A stretch of DNA of 64,000 nucleotides, from contig QANY01007217.1 of NCBI GenBank assembly GCA_003255025.1, forward strand, positions 382,033 through 446,032, in the 5' to 3' direction. The translations under genes were made by a program, and so were the position numbers. The notes under the pieces are model-generated. The model saw only the letters and a program-made list of their open reading frames with translations, was not told where the DNA came from and searched no databases. Shown piece after piece: positions 36,091 to 48,963 of this stretch (positions are counted from its first letter, which is position 1; the number at the start of each line of letters is the position of its first letter). This stretch comes from Datisca glomerata. Its lineage: Eukaryota; Streptophyta; Magnoliopsida; Cucurbitales; Datiscaceae.

Positions 36091-38960
36091 GGTGGGTCAA
36101 CACTGGTGCGACGAAACACGTGTAAAGTGATCGAACTATTTTTTCAACTTATATAGAGGTTGAAAAAGATGAAATTCTCTATATGGAGAACGCCACAGAA
36201 GTTGCTATTAAAGGAAAGGGAAAGGTTGTGCTGAAATTCACATCCAGAAAATAACTCACTATCCTGGATGTCCTACATGTGCCTAAAATTCGTAGGAATT
36301 TAGTTTCAGGATCTCTTTTATGTAAAAGTGGATTCAAACTTGTCTTTGATGCCGACAAGTTTATTCCATCTAAGGGAGGGATGTTTGTTGGGAAGGGTTA
36401 TAGTTCTGATGGTTTTTTTAAACTTAATGTGTCTACTGTAACTCATGTTATTCTTAATAAGAATTCTGCTTCTTCCATTTATATTGCTGAATTGTCTAAT
36501 ACTTGACAGGCTAGATTAGGACATGCTAGTTTTTTTTTATCTTTACAACGTATGATTAATTTAGAACTTCTGCCTAAATTTAACATAGAAAAATAAATAA
36601 ATGTGAAATCTATGGAGAATCTAAATTTGCAAGTATATCGTTTAAATCTGTAGAAAGAACGTATGACTTGCTTGATTTGATACATAGTGATTTATGTGAT
36701 CTGATATTAACACCTAGTATGGGAGGTATAAAATATTTTGTTACGTTTATTGATGATTTCAGTAAATAGTGTTATGTATATTTGCTTCATTCAAAAGACG
36801 AGACTTTGGATATGTTTAAGACATACAAGTCTGATGTTGAAAATCAACTTGGTAAAAATATGAAAGTGCTTAGATCTGACTGAAGTGGAGAATATGACTC
36901 CACTATGCTATCTGAATTCTATGCTCAGCATGAAAATGTGCATCATACTACTGCACCTTATACACCTCAACAGAATTGGGTGGCTGAAAGGAAAAATAGA
37001 ACGCTGAAAGATATGGTGAACTGTATGAACTACCCTATAATTTATGGGGGGAGACCTTTCTTACAGCAAACGTCATAATGAATATGATTCCACATAAAAA
37101 AACTAACAAGTCTCCTTATGAAAAGTGCAAAGGGAAGTTGTCTTCCTATAAAATCCTAAAAGTGTGGGGGTGTCCCGCAAAGGTACAAGTACCGTTGTCA
37201 AAGAGAGCCAAGCTTGGACCTAAGATGATAGACTGTGTTTTCATTGGATATGCATTGAAATAGTGTTGCATATAGATTTTTGGTTATTAGGTCAGAAATT
37301 TCTGACATAAGTACCAACACTATTATGAAGTCTGTTAATGTCGAATTATTTGAGAATGTGTTCCTTTTAAGAAAGGAAGATACAGTCAAACTGCCAAACG
37401 TGATTTAGAAGAAAGTTCTTTTAGAGCTCGGATTGATGAAGAATCTGAACCTGAGCTTAGAAGAAGTAAAAAAGCTAAAATGAGTACCTCATTTGGTCCA
37501 GAGTTTGTAACATATCTGACAGAGGCCGAACCTCAAACTTATAAGGAATCAATGTCCAACCCTAAGGCTCTTTTTTGGAAGGAAGCAGTTGATAATGAGA
37601 TAGATTTCATTATGTAAAAGAACACATGAATTTTGTTTGATCTCCGTCCTAGGAATAAACCAATAGTTGTAAATGGATCTTCAAAAGAAAGTTTAGAGCT
37701 GATGGTATTATTGAAAAGTACAGAGCTCGGTTGGTAGCTAAGGGATACCGACAGAAGTAAGGTATAGACTTTTTTATACCTATTCTCCAGTGACCAGAAT
37801 CACATCAATCAGGATGCAGATTGCACTAGCAACTTTGCATAATTTAGAAATTCACCAAATAAATGTAAAGACTGCTTTCTTAAATGGAGAACTGGATGAA
37901 GAAAACTATATGAAACAACTTGAAGGGTTCGTGGTTAAAGGTCAAGAACGAAAGATCTGTAAACTTATTAAATCCCTTTATGGGTTAAAATAAGCGTCAA
38001 AATAATGGCATGAATTTTTTTATCACGCTATGTTATCTAATGACTTTAAGATAAATGAGTGTGTTAAATATGTTCACAATAAAGATATTAATGATCAGTT
38101 CATCATAATATGCTTATATGTAGATGATATGCTTATAGTAAGATCGAATAAGGATATAATGTCTTCTACTAAGATGATGTTAAATTCTAAATTTGACATG
38201 AAAGACTTAGGTCTAGTAGATGTCATTCTTGGAATTCAAGTGAAGCGAACTTAGAAAGAGTTTATCCTTACTCAATCCCATTATGTAGAAAAGATTCTAA
38301 AGAGGTTTAGGCAATATGAGAGCAAACCTGCATTAACTCCTTTCGACCCAAACTGTAAGTTGATGAAGAATGATGGAGTTGGAGTATCTCAATTGGAGTA
38401 TTCACAAATATTGAGAGTTTAATTTATATCATCAACTGCACTAGGCCTGATATAGCCTACTCAGTAGGAAGACTTGCAAGATATACAAGTAATCATGGGC
38501 GTGATCACTGGAGTGCATTGGTTAGAGTACTAAGGTACTTAAAATTCACTATGAACTATAGATTGCACTACTCAAATTATCCACTTGTGATAGAAGGATT
38601 TAGTGATGCTAATTGAATTCCTGACAGTTTTGATCTACTAGTGGATATATTTTTGCCCTAGGTGGTGGAGCTATCTTGTGGAAGTCTACTAAGCAGAACT
38701 ATATAGCTTGGTTAACTATGGAATCTGAATTCATAGCTTTGGACAAGGCTTGTGAAGAAGCTGAGTGGCTTAGAAATTTCCTGGAAGATATTCCTGTGTG
38801 GCCCAAATCTGTGTCGGCAATATGTGTCCATTGTGACAATATGACTACAATTTTAGAGCAAAAAATAATGTGTATAATGGTAAGTCTAGACACATTAGAT
38901 GAAGACATAATACCATTAAACAGTTTCTCTCCAATGAGTGATTTTTTTAGACTTTATAAG
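36080..38960 (+). pseudogene. copia D pol (protease, integrase, RT, RNase H)
   Basis: The protease motif is WWVNTGATKH: the catalytic aspartate is asparagine. Integrase lies at about 36,600-37,260 (FIDDFSK; TAPYTPQQNWVAERKNRTL). RT lies at about 37,640-38,254 and retains LYVDDMLIV near 38,120. RNase H lies at about 38,400-38,960 ([29 protein letters not shown] wording; [20 protein letters not shown]). Stops and frame changes are frequent, so the polyprotein is not made. Confidence 0.85.
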
Positions 38961-39618
38961 GTCAAAGGAGAATCTTGTTGACCATATGACCAAAGGTTTT
39001 TCAAGGGAACTAACAAAGCAAACATCGAGGGGAATGGGGCTAAAGCCTATTCAATGAATCATTCAGGTAGGTCACCTAACCTAGTTGAATGAAGATCTCA
39101 AGATCTAGGTTCAATAGGCAAACTGGCAGGAATGATTCAAATTGAAACATTAAGAAACCTATGGTTTCTTCCTATTCCTACGATGTAAAGATATTGTGTT
39201 GTCTCTCGACGTAAAAAGGTATACGTAAGTATTTAATGACATCGATGTCTTGCTTGCAAGAGGAGTAGTGATAGAATACTCTTAATCTTTGTTACCTATA
39301 TGAGAGTAGAAGTGAGGTCATTCTATGAGAGGTCTCGATGGCTTTACCTTTCTAAAGCTCTCACAAAATACGAGATCTGTTCAGAAACAAAATGAACAAA
39401 AATGTATGAACTCATATGTATTAAGAGGAGATATGTGTGAATTTTTTTGTCTCGGTTTATCTAAGAGGAAGTTCAGTTCAAGAACGCGGTTCACTATTCT
39501 TCAGAATAAATCCGATGAATTCTCACTACAGAAGGTTCAAGTCCAAAAGACATTTTTTCTGATGCATATCTCATCTGATCTCTCTCTCATGTTGTTGTCT
39601 AGTTAGGACACATTTATT

Positions 39619-39630
39619 CATGTGGGAGAT
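39619..39630 (+). other. polypurine tract of copia D
   Basis: CATGTGGGAGAT sits directly before the TGTTGG start of the 3' LTR, in the same arrangement as in copia B. Confidence 0.8.
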
Positions 39631-40432
39631 TGTTGGAAAAAGATGGAGAAAAGAAAAGAAAAAGTTAAAGAGAAATAAAAATGAAAGTGTGTGTTGAGTA
39701 GGAGTGTAGGATTTAGTCCCACATTAAAAACTCAAAAAAAAATTGTTGGGTTTATAAACCCAACACTTATGCTTTGGGGTTAGCCCCAAGGGGCACCCCA
39801 CATTTTGTGGGGAAGGGAGGACTTAGATGGCGCATAGTCCTCCCCTCACACACGAGCGTGCCGCCGGCTGTCGAACTGGCCTGGTTCAGTTTTGCAGAAG
39901 ATAAACAGAAAATATCTCCAACAGATGCTATTTTATCTGTAGAATATTCGATTGATCTCCATTATCCAAAAAATCAGGCAACAATCTGATATATACATTT
40001 TCCCTCAACTGCTTTGCTTGGATTCCAAGCTATTTTTCGTTTTAAATACACTGCAAAAACAACATTATTTTAATCATCATCAAAATCACGAACAACACCA
40101 ACGCTTCTAATATTGCATCGTGCATAATTGAGAGAGAAAATTACATAGAGTTCTAAGAGAGACTGAGGTACTTGGTTGCTGTACTCAGTCTAAGATTGTT
40201 GAATCATGCAAAGACAATTTGTCATAGTCTCCAAATACCGAGTATAGGGCGATTATTGTCTTTGACTTTGCACTCTTGCAAACCTCGATCTATTTTTATT
40301 TTTTGGTTTTATATTTTCGTTGTAATCATTTTATTATTAATTAAGTTGTAAATGTTACTAATTAGATTTGAGTTGTAATTATTTCACGTTCTTAGTTTAT
40401 GAAAGCTTCTTACTCTATATCCACATACAACA
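39631..40432 (+). repeat. 3' LTR of copia D (802 bp)
   Basis: TG...CA ends (TGTTGGAAAAAG to CATACAACA). A perfect 20-bp palindrome containing TTTATAAA lies at 39,745-39,764, and GGGGTTAGCCCC-type inverted repeats follow. The TATA-like core inside the palindrome is a likely promoter position, but that is inference. Confidence 0.85.
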
Positions 40433-41050
40433 ACAATTATGTTCATTACATTTCTTAAATCTTGTTAGCTAGATCTTTTTCCTTTCCCTCAGGGCAGGTG
40501 TTATCCACCTGTGTGGAAATTGTGAAACATGTTGCAAATGTTACTGTAATTTTGTAAATGAAAGATATCATAGTATTTGCTTCAAAAGTCTTGTTGATGC
40601 CGTTTGATACAGTTTCTAAGACCATTGTTGACATGCAAACATATGATAGGAGTTTGGAGAAGACAATCAGACTGTTAGAGGATGAAAAGGATCATCGAGA
40701 AGATGAAGGATCCAAGTAATCAAGGGAAAGTTGTTTTTTTTTGGGTAATGATGTTGGACGTTGAAAGAAAATAAAAGATGAAACAACTCATGTAATAGAA
40801 TGTGCGAAAATCAGGTTGGCCGTAAAAGATTGATTTAGTGTTCCCGTTGCATTATATCACTGGTGGTTTGACGTACGCTGACTGCAGTCACATTATGATA
40901 GTTATTTCAAAAAATTTCTACTATAGTCTTCAAGTTTTTCATCCTCCCTTATTCATTATAAACTTTTCGGAGGATTTGTGTAAGAAAATCATACTTGATG
41001 GATTGAGATTTTTTAAGCTGTCTGTATAATTGGAATTCCCATTCAAAGGT
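40433..41050. other. possible degraded gene fragment
   Basis: Between copia D and the WRKY gene, short readings at about 40,480-40,725 look protein-like: VLSTCVEIVKHVANVTVI, then SLEKTIRLLEDEKDHREDEG in another frame, preceded by a good splice-acceptor-like TTTTCCTTTCCCTCAG. I do not recognise the family and frames shift, so this is at most a relic. A shared function is not claimed. Confidence 0.2.
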
Positions 41051-43130
41051 TCTAATGTTTAATCATTTTGAGCCATTGTTTGAAAGGGAATGAGCCTGAA
41101 TTGGATATAGTAGAACCCATGCGGGTTTCTAAGTGGGAGTAGGGCTAACTTTATCTATATCTATATATTTTTGGCTAATTTGTTATTTTCAAACCTGTAA
41201 TTTCAGAGACAAATCTTCTTAGTTTCTGAAGGCCATACCATATACCCACCCATGAATGAATGAGTACGTCATGGTGTTGATATCTTAGTGACGACTTAAT
41301 TCATGTTGGTATAAATTATCTGATTTTTTATTTTTTTATTGTCTTTGGTTAGAAGCATTAAGTATAGTACTTTCCAACTAACAAATTAATTACCAACTTA
41401 ATTAGGAGAAGAAAACAAGATTACTCGTTTTCTTGATTCAAAATTTTCCCTTCCTCATCAATTGTAAAAGAATGAGCTACTTTTCCTAGCTAGCAATGAC
41501 TACATTCATTGATTGGCTCTTATCAATATCTTCTGATCAATTTGCAATATTCATCCCCCCTCTTCACGTTTATTTATTAAATGGCATAATTAATTAAGCG
41601 CATTTATATGATGTCATTTAATTTTGTACAGATTTAGTACGATCTGAAAAACCAGTTGCTCCTCTACCTACTTACATTATCATTGAATAAGCAAGCAAAT
41701 TTGTTCCTAGCTATTTGCCATGGCCCCTTGAAGTTCATTTCCTAAAATATAAAACACATTAAATAAGTTTATGTGTATGATAATATTGCTCAATATTGCT
41801 CAATATTGCTCTTGGATGTTTTTATGTATACGATAAGTTCATGAATTTGTTCTTTTATTATTTTGCATTGAGGATTGCAGTATTATAAAAAAAAATTAAA
41901 AAATTAGTGTTGTGTTTCCCTAAACCATCTCTGTATAAAATCATGAGAGTCGCCAATGGACAAAACAAAAGCCGGCCTGTGTTTTTTGAAACGTGCGCTG
42001 TGGACTCTCTCTCTCTCTCACTCTTTTGTTTTGAGTATGTGTGATTAAGCAAAGTGATCATACTAATAAGTAACGTGCCACCCTTTGCGCAATAGATTCG
42101 AATTACACGCCTGGCCTCAATTATCATATATATTGTCTCAGTTCCCGCTCCCTCCCGGCCAAGACTCACTCAGTTATCTTTCATCTTAAAGTACCCACAA
42201 CTTGCTTTTTTTTTCTTTTACCCGCAACTATGATATCCCCTATCTTTAAAGGGGTTCGACTTCATCTTTTTGAAGGATTCCTTGAACTCTTTTAGACCCT
42301 CAGAATTTGCTTAAAAAACACCTACCATATTCTATATTTTAAAGTAAATTCGTTTATGAATCAAATTTGTTTTTATGGTTCATACAGATTTTTTTTGGTC
42401 AAGGATGGCTTATACAGATTAACAAAGAAGAAAAGTAGCAAAAAAGAGAGAGAGAGTATCATTTGATCATAAAGCCTTATAAATAATCTGTATCCGAAAG
42501 AAAGAAAGAAAGAAAGAGGATAAATGGAATACGTTAGGTGGGTCTGTCCGGTTCCAGTGGTGCCTGTCTACTTCCTGAAGAAGTAGATAACTCTACTCTC
42601 ACAAGTGGTAGTATAGTAGGAAGAAGGTAACAATATTTAGGGAGGAAATACGCGTGGCTGCATTTGCTTGGTGAAGACGAGGGGATTTATGGCAAGTCGT
42701 ATGCACAATCTCACATAAAATCATGAAAAATTATTAGAAATAATAATCATAATATAATTTTTTTAAAATTTATACATCAATGTTGATGGTTTAATGTGTC
42801 ATTTATTAAAAAGAACGGTCACACACTCCCAATAATCCTTCCCCAATCACAATCACTAACTTAAATACACTTCAAAATTTCTAAATCAAATGATAAAAGC
42901 TACAGATCATAAATCAGTGATACGAATGTATCCGATTCCAACTAGCTTCGCATGCACGCAATCATTATCCTCTTATGCACGTCGTACAATTGAATCAGGG
43001 GAGTGATTATCCATGTTTTAAAAATTTAATTCTTTATTTAAATGCAAAATAAAAAAGAAAAAAAACAAATTACAGACTTAAGAGACACACATATCCACTT
43101 GTTGTCTGTCCTATTCAGATTCCCCAAAAT
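41051..43130. other. intergenic stretch upstream of the WRKY gene
   Basis: No gene supported. Contains a triple 10-bp repeat (CAATATTGCT) at about 41,783-41,814, a CT run at about 42,005-42,019 and an (AAAG)n microsatellite at about 42,498-42,517. Confidence 0.5.
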
Positions 43131-43135
43131 AGCCC

Positions 43136-43511
43136 TTGACTTTTATGATAATCACCAAGAAAGCCTTCTGGAAACACCAACGATTAGGAAGGTTAACAAA
43201 GAAATTTGGGAACCAAGGCTGTGATGAAACAGCAATGACGTCTTTTTCGTTACCTCACATTACTTTCGTAAGCGGAGAGGAGAAAACTTCCTTTTACGCG
43301 CCTTCCTCATCCCCGTATTAAGTAAAACATGAATCATCCAATCAAGAGTCGAAGAACCTTCACTCGCGAGTACTGTAGTTGGGGGTGTAAACTTGGATTT
43401 TGCCAAAAGATGTGGAAATTTTCCACCCAGCTTCCTTAAAGTTTCCTGGCATTTCACTGATCTATCTATAACGTGCTCCCTCACTCTTCGTCTATCTATA
43501 CAATATAAAAG
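43136..43511 (+). promoter_or_regulatory. promoter of the WRKY gene
   Basis: A TATA box TATAAAAG lies at 43,504-43,511, about 63 bp before the start ATG, giving a predicted 5' leader of roughly 35 bases. Upstream are a W-box core TTGACT (43,136-43,141) and TGACGTC (43,236-43,242), an as-1/TGA-type bZIP site. Both motif types are known for salicylate-responsive defence promoters and for WRKY autoregulation. Activity here is inference. Confidence 0.55.
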
Positions 43512-43573
43512 AGGCCTTTATCTTCTTGCCTCTGCTCTAAATACCAAAAGTGCTTGAACGGACAGACAGAGAG

Positions 43574-45356
43574 ATGGAGTGTTCTTGGCCTGAAAATCTA
43601 CCGTGCGATCGGAGAAAGGCAGCGGAGGAGCTTATTAGAGGCCGAGAATTTGCCGAACAACTAAGAGTCTTACTTCAAAAATCGGAGGTTGAATATGGAT
43701 CAGTTTCGCCGTGGCCAACAGAAGATCTAGTGCTGAAAATCCTGAACTCTTTCACAAACAGCATATCCATGTTGGAGACAACTAAGAAAGAGGAGGTGTC
43801 GGAGGTTTTGGTCAATAACAACTGTGCTAATTCGACTTCCTCTTGGAATGCTAAGAAATCTGAGGATTCCGGTGAAAGTTGCAAGAGTTCTTCTGGTTTC
43901 AAAGATCGGAGGGGTTGCTATAAACGAAGGTATAATAATATTTCTTAACTCCCTCGATCTCTTTCATTTTTTTTTCAATCTTGTTAGCTAATTCTTATCC
44001 GAAGTCATTTTAGTCCGTTCTTGTGGAACAAATGGGACTTTCGGTTACTTTTCTTTCTCTCATCCTACTTAAACTTTATTTATTAATGAATGATTAATTA
44101 GGTCTTTGTGGTTTTTCATCTTAATTATATATATGAGTTAATAGGTAAGGAGGTATCTGAAGGGCCGATGTTTAATCGACAAATGTTTCGTTAATTACTT
44201 TGATATCATGATCTGCTAGAAAAGGGAATAAGTAGTATAGATCATACATCTTTTTTCTAAATCATATCTGTGTAATTAATCATATGGCCGGCTGGATCTG
44301 TCGATCTAATCTATTTCTTTTCATGTGTAAGTCAACCATTAGACTTGTTATGATATACAGAACAGTCTTCATCGACTTGAAATGGTGATTGTTTTTTGGG
44401 TGAGGTCTTTTATTGGCCGCATGCAAATGGAGGGATAAATTTAACGTTTGGCTGAAATTAAAATTGGAATTTCAAATTTGGCAGAAAGACATCGCACACA
44501 TGGGCGAGAGAAACCTCTACACTGTCCGACGATGGTCACGCTTGGAGAAAGTACGGACAAAAAGTCATCCTCAATGCCCCATTTCCAAGGTAATTATTAT
44601 TATTATTTATCAACTCTATATTCCTGTGCCCTGTGATTGTGGGTCGTCTATCATATTATTTTCTAGTTGAAATTTGGTGGGGTTTACGGGTTAATCTTTA
44701 AATAATTTTCAGTAATAACTAACAAATTTATTAATCGCTGCAGGCAATACTATAAGTGCACTCACAAAACGGATCAGAATTGCCAAGCAACCAAACAAGT
44801 TCAGCAAATTGAACAAGATCCACCCAAGTACCGCACCACTTATTATGGGAACCACACATGCAATAACCATCTTCAATCTCCCCAACTTATAATTGATGGT
44901 ACCCATAATTATAATCATCATCATCTCTCCTCTGATTCTAAATCATCCTCTTATCTCCTTAGCTTTGACGGCGCCACTACTGCTCCCTCGCCCATTTGCA
45001 ACCATTACCTCCCCGTCCCAGCTGCAACCTCACATATTGATCAACAATCTCATGATCATAATAATAATAATAATGATGCATCCTCCATTTTCTCTTCTAT
45101 TTCATCATCAGTAATGGCGGTTAAACAGGAATTGATCAATAATAATAATGATGATCATCATGACCATGATACTCTGAGTGATGTTGCCTACCACGTCCAT
45201 TCCTCCTCTACTTCAGAGGATGATTTTCTTATGTCATCTGCTTTTCATTCAACCTCCCTACATTTGCCCTCTTTATCTTCTAGTTTTGACTCCGACCCCG
45301 GCGATGTCATTTCTGGTCATCATTTTGACGCTGATCCTTTGCCTTTCGGCTACTGA
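43574..45356 (+). CDS. group III WRKY transcription factor, WRKY70/54-like
   Basis: Three exons: 43,574-43,929, 44,485-44,589 and 44,744-45,356, all with GT-AG introns, giving 357 residues. WRKYGQK is at residues 139-145, followed by a C-x7-C-x23-H-x-C zinc finger (C159, C167, H191, C193), the group III signature. The second intron splits the arginine codon of FPR inside the WRKY domain, a conserved position. The N-terminus ([20 protein letters not shown]) has a helical region typical of group III. CYKRRKTS before the domain is a basic, likely nuclear-localising patch. The C-terminus is rich in Asn, His, Ser and Asp, consistent with an activation region. Family members bind W-boxes and regulate salicylate/jasmonate defence balance and senescence. 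The WRKY70/54 assignment rests on recalled similarity of [20 protein letters not shown]. The start is fixed by the TATA box. Confidence 0.92.
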
Positions 45357-48300
45357 TCTTCATCTTTGATCTGTTTAGTTTTCATTATGTGTATTTCTAG
45401 TTAATGGATATTTTTGGCTCCATCTCATTTTCTACTTCATTTGTGTACAAACTGCTACTTTTTTGTAACTCATTTTAACGAGACAAACAAAAAAGATCGG
45501 TAAATTAGTTCATGTGTGTGCCTGGTGCTAATTAATTTTATTCAATACATATTGCTTAATTAGCTAGCTTCATATGTGCAACTGTTTTCATTAATTAACT
45601 AAAGAGATGTAAATATATAGTAATCATGTATGTGTTGGCAATTCAAGTAGGTTCAACCAGGCCCACCCGAGGCCACAAGATATATTGTAACAATGTCATT
45701 TTGTCATTGGCTAAGTACATAACATTAAAGTTAAAAGCATTTACTTCCCAAAAGCATAATATATATTATGTGTCTAAGTTCAGGCCTCAGGGCATGCCCA
45801 CATATTCAACATTATTCTTATAAACATTTCACCTTTTTTTGATTCATATTGAGATTTCCTGATCATCTCGTGATTTCATATCCGTCATCATCGCTAATCA
45901 TAAAAGTGGAAAAGAATAAAATTAGGCGAACGCTTTTCTTTGCTTCAATATTCCTAATATTGTATATAAAATAATTACATGAGGGTTTCCCCTAACTTTC
46001 ATGTTCTAACTGTATCAAATTGTATTATATCAAGTTCTTTGCATGTGGAATTAATTGGTTATTTCTAGAGAATAGGTTTCTCCGTCGTTTAACCAGATCA
46101 GATATAATTATTTTATGTTAAAATATTTATTTTAATATTTTTATTTTTTATTTTTTTTATTGTATCTGACTCGTTTAGATCTAACTGAATGAATCAAATA
46201 AATTAATGCATCTACTATAGCAACGATGGAGAATCCAAATCTATTCTCTAGCTAACACTGTTTTACTACTGTATATTCTATAAGCTTTAAGGAAGCCAAC
46301 ATTACCACTAGTACTTTGTTAAAGTTTTGCCCCCAAGCTAATGACTGACTGCGTGAATAAAATTATACCCAAGAGTCTTATTCATGGTTCCACGAATCTT
46401 TGCGAGAACTAATGGAAAGAGTTTGAAATTAGTGTCTATGTGAGGTAAGACTGAGATTATCTAATAATAAGCAACATTATCTTTTACAATTCTAATTAAT
46501 TTGATATATCATTATAGTATGAGTTAATTAATTTAATTAATTGATCAACTCATTACATGATATATCTTAATTACTTATATTATAATCATTCTGTATAGTC
46601 GTCGGAGTGGAACTATCCAACAACCATTGGACTTTCAGAAAAGAATTGAATAAGCTAATTTATAAATTGAAAAAAAAATATATCTCAAAATGGTGTCCAT
46701 AAGATGAACCAAAGGGACATTGGGGGAGAAATGGGTGTTGGAATTTTGGCAAAGCCAATCTTGTGCTTAGTTGGAGGTCAAAAATGATCACATCTATACA
46801 CTTATTTTTGTATTTTCCCTCATAAAATTCACATTAATAAATAATAAATATATTAGTAACTTTTATTCATTGGGTATTAATTTCTTCTGTGTAAAGAGAA
46901 AAAGCAGAATGCATTGTCCTCTCACATCACATAATTGTCAATCATTCATATTCAAAAGCTGATATTGGAAGGGAAAAAAGCATTAGAGGGTAGTGTGAAT
47001 GCGAGAACAAGATAAAATAAAAACTAGGGGACCTTAACAAGTAAGAATTCCGTATAAACCCTTTCAATTTGAAGAAGCTTTGACACTACCCTTTTATGCT
47101 ACAAGACAATGGGTGACTGCGAATTTGAAAGGGAATGGACATGTGATATATTCATTCATTGGTCATCTTAATTATGATGTCCTATAACAACAAAAACAAC
47201 CACTTTATCATCAACTTCTTACCATAATACAATCATTATACCATTCAAAAGAGATATGAAAACCAACCCTTCCCTTTAGTATTAACTATATGGTTAGATC
47301 TCTTTTAGTTTTGTGTTATGGCATATTCTTTTCTCTGTTAGAGATGTTAACCGACACTTCATCTATTTTTTAGAATACATTCTCTTATAATAAAATGTTA
47401 ATAAAATAATAAACAAAATAACATTTTTGACGTGTTCAACTAATTTATCTAAGTCCATGATTATATCATTATCATCATCATAACATACTTCAAAATAAAA
47501 CATTCACCTGATTTATATTCAATTACACTCAAAACTAGGCTCAACGCACACAAAACCCTACATCGAACAATAATAACTAGCTTAAACAAGAATCACTCTA
47601 CTCTTGATCTGACCAGACGCAACTCACTAACTTTGAAACAGTATTAAGCACGAGGGAAGTCCTGTGTTAAGCACGAGAGAAGTCCTGTGACTAAGCCTAT
47701 TAATATCATATTGTATCCCTCTTGGGAGAGACCTCTTCTTCTCTCCTTTTAAGGATGTCATCTATCTCTTAAAGCAAAGCCTCTTCATCACCAGATGTTT
47801 CCTTTAGGATAGAATCACCCATCACACACCGTCGAAGATGACTACCGTCTTTTTACAAACACCTTATATTTATGACTATTCAAAAACTCTAATCACTTTT
47901 ATATTCTAAATAGGAATCTTATTCAAAATCAACAATCACCCTAATATCTTTTCCTAAAAATATCTACGTAAAATAACATATTCAATATCTAAGAAGTTGA
48001 GACACATTTTTTAAAGCATTCGAGTCATCATAACATTTCTTTGACAAAAAAGGATCTTCTCCCCAACCATATCACATAATTTAGTTGTAAACTGTTATGA
48101 TTTGTCTGCAGTGCTCATATCTCATGTTCCTACTCAGTTTTTTTTTTTAATTTGGGGATTAATATCAACAAATTAAATGCTTGAAATTAATTTTAAAATA
48201 TGCAATCACCAATAATTCTGATAACTACTGCTAAATTTATGAAATATTTGAAAAATAGTTTTTAAGTAGATAATTAGATAAATGAAATATCTAAAAAAAT

Positions 48301-48963
48301 ATCAAATATTATTTTTAAAAGTGATCAATAAATTTACACGACTAAATTAATTTTGTGAAAAAAGAAATATCACATACTAATTTTTTAAAAACGTATTTTA
48401 ACTATTACTTTTTAATATGTAATTTAGAGCGCAAGTATAAAATTGAAAAAAATATTAAAGAATGTGTAAAAGAAAAACTAGGCATAAAATTTGGGAGAAA
48501 ATTTTGGGAAAAGTTTGAATTAAAATGACAAACAAAATTTTCACTAAATTCGAGATATATCAACAAATTTCACATTTAAATAAGATAAATTAATAATGGA
48601 AAGATAAAAACATTTTAGATAACTAATAATTTTTCGAATCACACCTACTAGAAAATGATCATTTATTTACTACTATATTTTTATGCTATTTTTTAACTTA
48701 GTACCATTTAATGCTCGGATTTCTGGCGTATAAATGGTATTGGGCCTATGTTTCAATGCTGATCAAGCCCACTAATGTTTTGGGCTACCAGTGCATTTTG
48801 ATTTTTTTTAAATAGTGCATTTTGATTCTTAATTTCACTGATCACTTTAATATATCTGTGTAAACATTATTTAAAAATTAAAGAACGAGAATAATTTAAA
48901 GAAACAAATATTTGTTTTCTTAATAGAATAAAGTTTCGATACCATTACATGAATATTGAAGTA
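45357..48963. other. intergenic region between the WRKY and DUF599 genes
   Basis: About 3.6 kb of A+T-rich DNA without a supported gene. A short direct duplication (AAGCACGAG-GAAGTCCTGTG) occurs at about 47,646-47,690. The first few hundred bases hold the WRKY 3' untranslated region. Confidence 0.55.

Larger units (their letters stand above)
34446..40432 (+). mobile_element. Ty1/copia retrotransposon D with truncated 5' LTR
   Basis: Plus-strand copia element with LTRs at 34,446-35,167 and 39,631-40,432, gag starting at 35,188, then protease, integrase, RT and RNase H, and a polypurine tract before the 3' LTR. The first 110-120 bp of the 5' LTR are missing at the junction with the pararetrovirus, so no target-site duplication is available. 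Only about 20 bp separate the 5' LTR from gag and no Met-tRNA primer-binding site is visible there. Confidence 0.9.

Noticed and set aside
44709..45114. Open frames overlapping WRKY exon 3 on both strands
   Set aside because: They are shadows of the coding exon and its A/T-rich codon repeats.
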